A DNA stretch of 9,883 nt. Origin: an uncultured Actinomycetes bacterium (GTDB lineage: Bacteria; Actinomycetota; Aquicultoria; CAJVYJ01). Positions 7,154 through 9,883 of this stretch are shown here, piece after piece. The position numbers and the translations under genes are program-made. The stretch spans positions 1 to 9,883 of the forward strand of contig CAJVYJ010000059.1 of assembly GCA_913009475.1 (NCBI GenBank), written 5' to 3'. The first letter of the stretch is position 1. Every line of letters begins with the position of its first letter. Under the pieces are notes generated by a model. It was not told where the DNA came from and ran no database searches. It saw only the letters and a list, made by a program, of their open reading frames with translations.

Positions 7154-8095
7154 TTACATAAATTTTTCTTTAGTTACAAGACTTTTAATGGCCTCCGCCG
7201 TCTGATTGCTTGTTAAATTATCCACCGAAAGCCAATGAATTCGTGGGTCAGCTCTAAACCATGTCATCTGCCGTTTAGCGTATTGCCTGCTCCGCTGTTT
7301 GATTAAGGCAATCGCTTGGTCAAGAGTCAGTTTATTATCTAAATAATCCAGAAGTTCTTTATACCCAAGCGCTTGTCTGGCCGTAATCGATCTCGCCAAC
7401 CCCTGTTTAGATAAGTTACGCACCTCTTCCAAGAGGCCACACCGCATCATCTTGTCTACACGCTCTTCGATTTTCTCATAAAGCCGGGCCCGCTCCATTG
7501 ATAGCCCAATAAAAAGCGTGTTATAAATTGAACGCCGTTCTCGCCAAGCTTGATTTTTTTGGGAGTATAATTCACCTGTCTCTTTAATTATCTCCAAAGC
7601 TCTAATAAGCCGCCTGGTGTTTTCCGAGGGTATCTTGGCAGCAGCTTCCGGGTCGATTTTATTTAATCGCCGCCAGAGGGCGCCGCTATCTTTTTTAGCG
7701 ATCTCTTCCAATCGACGTCGTTCCGGTGATAATAATTTTCCAGTGGGAAAATCCAAAGGGTCCAATGCGGCGCGAAGATAGAGACCGGAACCACCGACTA
7801 AAATAGGCATATGGTCCTTAGAGGTTATTGCGTCAATAGCCGCGCGCGCCAGACGTTGATAGATAGCAACACTGAATTTTTCTTTAAAATTGACTATGTC
7901 TATTAAATGATGCGGTACGATGGTCAAGATATGGGCCGGCGGTTTATCAGTGCCGATATTCATTGATTGATATACCTGCATTGAATCCGCGGAGATAATC
8001 TCACCGCGGATTTCTTGAGCGTACGCGAAAGCAGCCGCGCTCTTACCGACTCCGGTCGGGCCCATAATCGCTATAACCTTCAAGTCTTTACTCAT
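7154..8095 (-). CDS. miaA: tRNA dimethylallyltransferase MiaA
   Basis: Transfers a dimethylallyl group from DMAPP to N6 of A37 in tRNAs reading UNN codons, giving i6A. It has 313 residues. Visible are the P loop GPTGVGKS at 12-19, SADSMQVY at 34-41 with catalytic-type Asp36, the GTDKP loop, VGGSGLYLRA, and the C-terminal QRSRQYAKRQMTWFR motif that contacts tRNA. I chose ATG 8095: the longer frame to TTG 8137 adds a hydrophobic leader that the family lacks. This ATG overlaps the end of the AMMECR1-like gene by 8 bases (ATGAGTAA holds both the start and the other gene's TAA), with no clear SD, so translation is probably coupled. MiaB, the next enzyme on the same adenosine, is encoded three genes upstream. 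Confidence 0.96.
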   Translation of the reverse strand: MSKDLKVIAIMGPTGVGKSAAAFAYAQEIRGEIISADSMQVYQSMNIGTDKPPAHILTIVPHHLIDIVNFKEKFSVAIYQRLARAAIDAITSKDHMPILVGGSGLYLRAALDPLDFPTGKLLSPERRRLEEIAKKDSGALWRRLNKIDPEAAAKIPSENTRRLIRALEIIKETGELYSQKNQAWRERRSIYNTLFIGLSMERARLYEKIEERVDKMMRCGLLEEVRNLSKQGLARSITARQALGYKELLDYLDNKLTLDQAIALIKQRSRQYAKRQMTWFRADPRIHWLSVDNLTSNQTAEAIKSLVTKEKFM

Positions 8096-8612
8096 AATTC
8101 TCGAAAAAACGCTCAACGCTAAAACGAAATATATCAATTTTGCTACCGGGAAAAATACCGGCTTTTTGTTTAGCTATAGCAATTTGAGACTGCACTGTAT
8201 TTACCCCGGCGATATCAGGTAAGAGCAATCCGCTAGCCGCGCCGGACTTGACGATTACTCCATATTTATCGGGGTCAAGCTCGTCAAGCGCTTTCACCGG
8301 TTCTCTGGGTCCCAATACATCAACACTGAACGATAAATCTCCGATCTCATCCGTGGAAACAGGCTTAAAACGCGGGTCTCTTACAGCGGCGCTGATAGCG
8401 TTCCTAACTATTTCCGCCGCTATATTATCTGTCTGAGGTTCAATAGTACCAATGCAACCCCTGAGGTCCGTTCCTTTTTTAATTGAGACAAAAACACCGC
8501 TTTGCTTCTTAAATTCTTCCGGTATATTATCAGGTGTCTTAATCATCTCACCGGTATTAACATAAGATTCTACCGCGGCACGCGCTAACAAAGCCGGATT
8601 AAATTTAGTCAT
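8088..8612 (-). CDS. AMMECR1-domain protein (AmmeMemoRadiSam system protein A)
   Basis: A 174-residue protein covering a single AMMECR1 domain. The signature LRGCIGT at 50-56 is present, along with the SGVFVSIKK strand at 38-46 and the DPRFKPVSTDEI segment that is typical of bacterial and archaeal members. No signal peptide or membrane segment is seen, so it should be cytoplasmic. The family's biochemical role is not established; it is known for conserved clustering with a Memo-like protein and a radical SAM protein. Here the Memo-like gene lies 21 bases upstream. The ATG at 8612 has GGAGAG about 12 bases upstream, a long spacing. Its stop lies inside the start of miaA. The conserved Cys53 is a candidate functional residue; that is inference. 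Confidence 0.9.
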   Translation of the reverse strand: MTKFNPALLARAAVESYVNTGEMIKTPDNIPEEFKKQSGVFVSIKKGTDLRGCIGTIEPQTDNIAAEIVRNAISAAVRDPRFKPVSTDEIGDLSFSVDVLGPREPVKALDELDPDKYGVIVKSGAASGLLLPDIAGVNTVQSQIAIAKQKAGIFPGSKIDIFRFSVERFFENYE

Positions 8613-8633
8613 CCGTTTTAACGACTCTCCAAT

Positions 8634-9443
8634 TTATTTAATCAGTAACTCCGCCACCATATAACCAACGCCAAAAGGACCTTCGTAAGATAATATATCT
8701 GTCTTATAATCTTGGCTGTTCATCACTCCGGCCAGAGTGACTAGGGACCGCAAACCACACTCACCAGCCGCTTCAATCAAATCTTGGCCAATATTGAGCA
8801 GTTCTTTTAAGTCTCCGGCGGCAACTATATCACATATAATTCTATCAAATTCAACACCCCGAGGTGAATACCCGGCCGGCGCGTCAACGGAAAGACGATG
8901 AGAGAGGTCACCGCTGGCCATAAAGGTTATGCGCCGCTTCGCCTGCCGACAAATCTCACCGATTATCTCCCCTAGGGCAAAATGTATTTCCAAAGGTAAG
9001 CTTGAGATAGAGACTGATACTAAACTGTAGTCACGTTTTTGCCGCAAATAAAAGAGGGGGACGAGAATACCATGGTCTAAATGATTATCAACAAAGAGAG
9101 TGCTTTCCCCTATCTTAGTTATCGGTATATTAGCCACATCGCAAGCCGCGATAATTGCTTTAGGCAACTCTTCATCACCCCTGACATTAAATAAAAGGTC
9201 GGGATAACCAAATAGCGAAAACGAACCGCTTAATCGTGGTTTTGATTTTATCAAAAAAGAGTCATAGGCCATGGGACTATGCGGTGATATAGCTACAATT
9301 ACATCGGCGCCTGTGGCTGCCGTGTCCCCGGCTAATCGCTGCATCCCGTTAACAGTAGCACTGACTTCAGCCAACCTGTCCTCACCGATGTCCGGAATGA
9401 TTATCGGCGGATGCGGAACAATCATTCCCCCCGTTAAAGCCAT
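8634..9443 (-). CDS. Memo-like protein (AmmeMemoRadiSam system protein B, LigB-type fold)
   Basis: A 269-residue protein of the Memo / class III extradiol dioxygenase-like fold. Candidate metal or active-site residues are His11 in VPHPPI, His55 in SPHSP, the NHLDHGILVPL segment near 118-128, ASGDLSHR, and Cys229 in GECGLRS. By analogy with human MEMO1, where two histidines and a cysteine bind metal, His11, His55 and Cys229 are my proposed ligands; this is inference from motif order. A LigB-type aromatic dioxygenase is less likely, because the partner gene encodes AMMECR1. The substrate is unknown. The start ATG shares one base with the miaB stop (TAATG) and is preceded by AAAGGGTGGA, a good SD. 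No signal peptide is seen. Confidence 0.88.
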   Translation of the reverse strand: MALTGGMIVPHPPIIIPDIGEDRLAEVSATVNGMQRLAGDTAATGADVIVAISPHSPMAYDSFLIKSKPRLSGSFSLFGYPDLLFNVRGDEELPKAIIAACDVANIPITKIGESTLFVDNHLDHGILVPLFYLRQKRDYSLVSVSISSLPLEIHFALGEIIGEICRQAKRRITFMASGDLSHRLSVDAPAGYSPRGVEFDRIICDIVAAGDLKELLNIGQDLIEAAGECGLRSLVTLAGVMNSQDYKTDILSYEGPFGVGYMVAELLIK

Positions 9444-9883
9444 TATTCCACCCTTTCTCCAATCAAAAACCAGCTAAAAGCCTTAATAATAGTTACTTCG
9501 ACAAAACTGTTAACTAGATTCTCACTGCCGATAAAATGAACTAATTTATTATTTTGGGTTCGCCCCTTTAAATTATATTTACCTTTTTTGCTTACCCCTT
9601 CTACATAAATTTCAAAAACTTTACCGATAAGAGCCTCGTTGTTTGCCAGGCATATAGAATTTTGCAAAGCCAATAAGCGCTGAAACCTTTCTTTTTTGAC
9701 CTGTTCAGGGACTTGCTCCAACATCAGGGCCGCCTTTGTGCCTTCCCTCTTTGAATATATAAATGTAAATGCCTGGTCGAATTTGACTTCGGAGAATAGC
9801 GCTAATGTTTCATTAAAATTCGCCTCGGTTTCGCCGGGAAAACCAACCATAACATCGGTTGTCAAAGAGACATCAGGAATTCT
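9443..9883 (-). CDS. miaB: MiaB, tRNA-2-methylthio-N6-dimethylallyladenosine synthase, C-terminal part
   Basis: Radical SAM methylthiotransferase that converts i6A37 to ms2i6A37 in tRNA. Only the last 146 residues are in the window, of an expected 430-450; the frame is open at the right edge, so the iron-sulfur cysteines and true start lie outside. Visible are the end of the radical SAM barrel (LTTDVMVGFPGETEANF, then the FIYSKREGTKAA region, close to the family's YSPRPGTPAA) and a C-terminal TRAM RNA-binding domain over about the last 65 residues, with NKLVHF typical of MiaB. RimO and MtaB are related alternatives; the MiaB-like TRAM and the nearby miaA favour MiaB. It overlaps the Memo-like gene by one base and is the most upstream visible gene of the block. 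Confidence 0.9.
   Translation of the reverse strand, partial: RIPDVSLTTDVMVGFPGETEANFNETLALFSEVKFDQAFTFIYSKREGTKAALMLEQVPEQVKKERFQRLLALQNSICLANNEALIGKVFEIYVEGVSKKGKYNLKGRTQNNKLVHFIGSENLVNSFVEVTIIKAFSWFLIGERVE

Noticed and set aside
8096..8137. Upstream TTG start for miaA
   Set aside because: It would deepen the overlap with the AMMECR1-like gene and add a hydrophobic leader absent from MiaA proteins.
1..9883. tRNA, rRNA, riboswitch, CRISPR array or insertion sequence
   Set aside because: Reading both strands, I found no regularly spaced repeats, transposase domain or tRNA-like cloverleaf, and there is little non-coding space beyond 2816-3170.

Overview
This is a gene-dense bacterial chromosomal window of moderate GC content. 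It holds ten housekeeping protein genes and no RNA genes, transposases, prophage genes or CRISPR array that I can see. The genes fall into two minus-strand blocks, with a single plus-strand gene, lexA, between them. A Bacillus-type LexA operator, DapL instead of the succinylase or acetylase lysine route, TTG starts next to strong Shine-Dalgarno (SD) sites, and an AMMECR1/Memo gene pair suggest a Gram-positive-like or Chloroflexota lineage. Dehalococcoidia is my best guess, made on gene content and the style of the intergenic repeat alone; no phylogeny was run.

Layout. Block A (about 1-2815, minus strand) reads rpe > obg > proB, with gaps of 3 and 11 bases. ProB runs off the left edge. An extended -10 promoter (TGCTATAAT) lies just upstream of rpe. 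The roughly 355-base region between rpe and lexA (2816-3170) holds the rpe promoter, a hairpin-rich stretch that looks like a degenerate interspersed repeat (about 2906-3060), an SOS box (3091-3104) overlapping a candidate lexA promoter, and the lexA ribosome binding site. LexA (3171-3791, plus) converges on block B across 48 bases with one weak hairpin. Block B (3840-9883, minus) reads miaB (entering from the right edge) > Memo-like > AMMECR1-like > miaA > dapF > dapL > hflX. All gaps are 33 bases or less, and two junctions overlap (1 and 8 bases), so it is very probably one operon whose promoter lies beyond the window.

How the genes fit together. MiaA and MiaB act in sequence on A37 of tRNAs to make i6A and then ms2i6A. 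DapL and DapF are consecutive steps from tetrahydrodipicolinate to meso-diaminopimelate, leading to lysine and, where present, peptidoglycan. HflX and Obg are translation-associated GTPases. Rpe belongs to the pentose phosphate pathway and ProB starts proline synthesis. The least understood part is the AMMECR1 + Memo pair (AmmeMemoRadiSam proteins A and B), which sits between miaB and miaA and is translationally linked to both. The dedicated radical SAM partner of that triad is not in this window. I regard this as the best candidate for new biology here.
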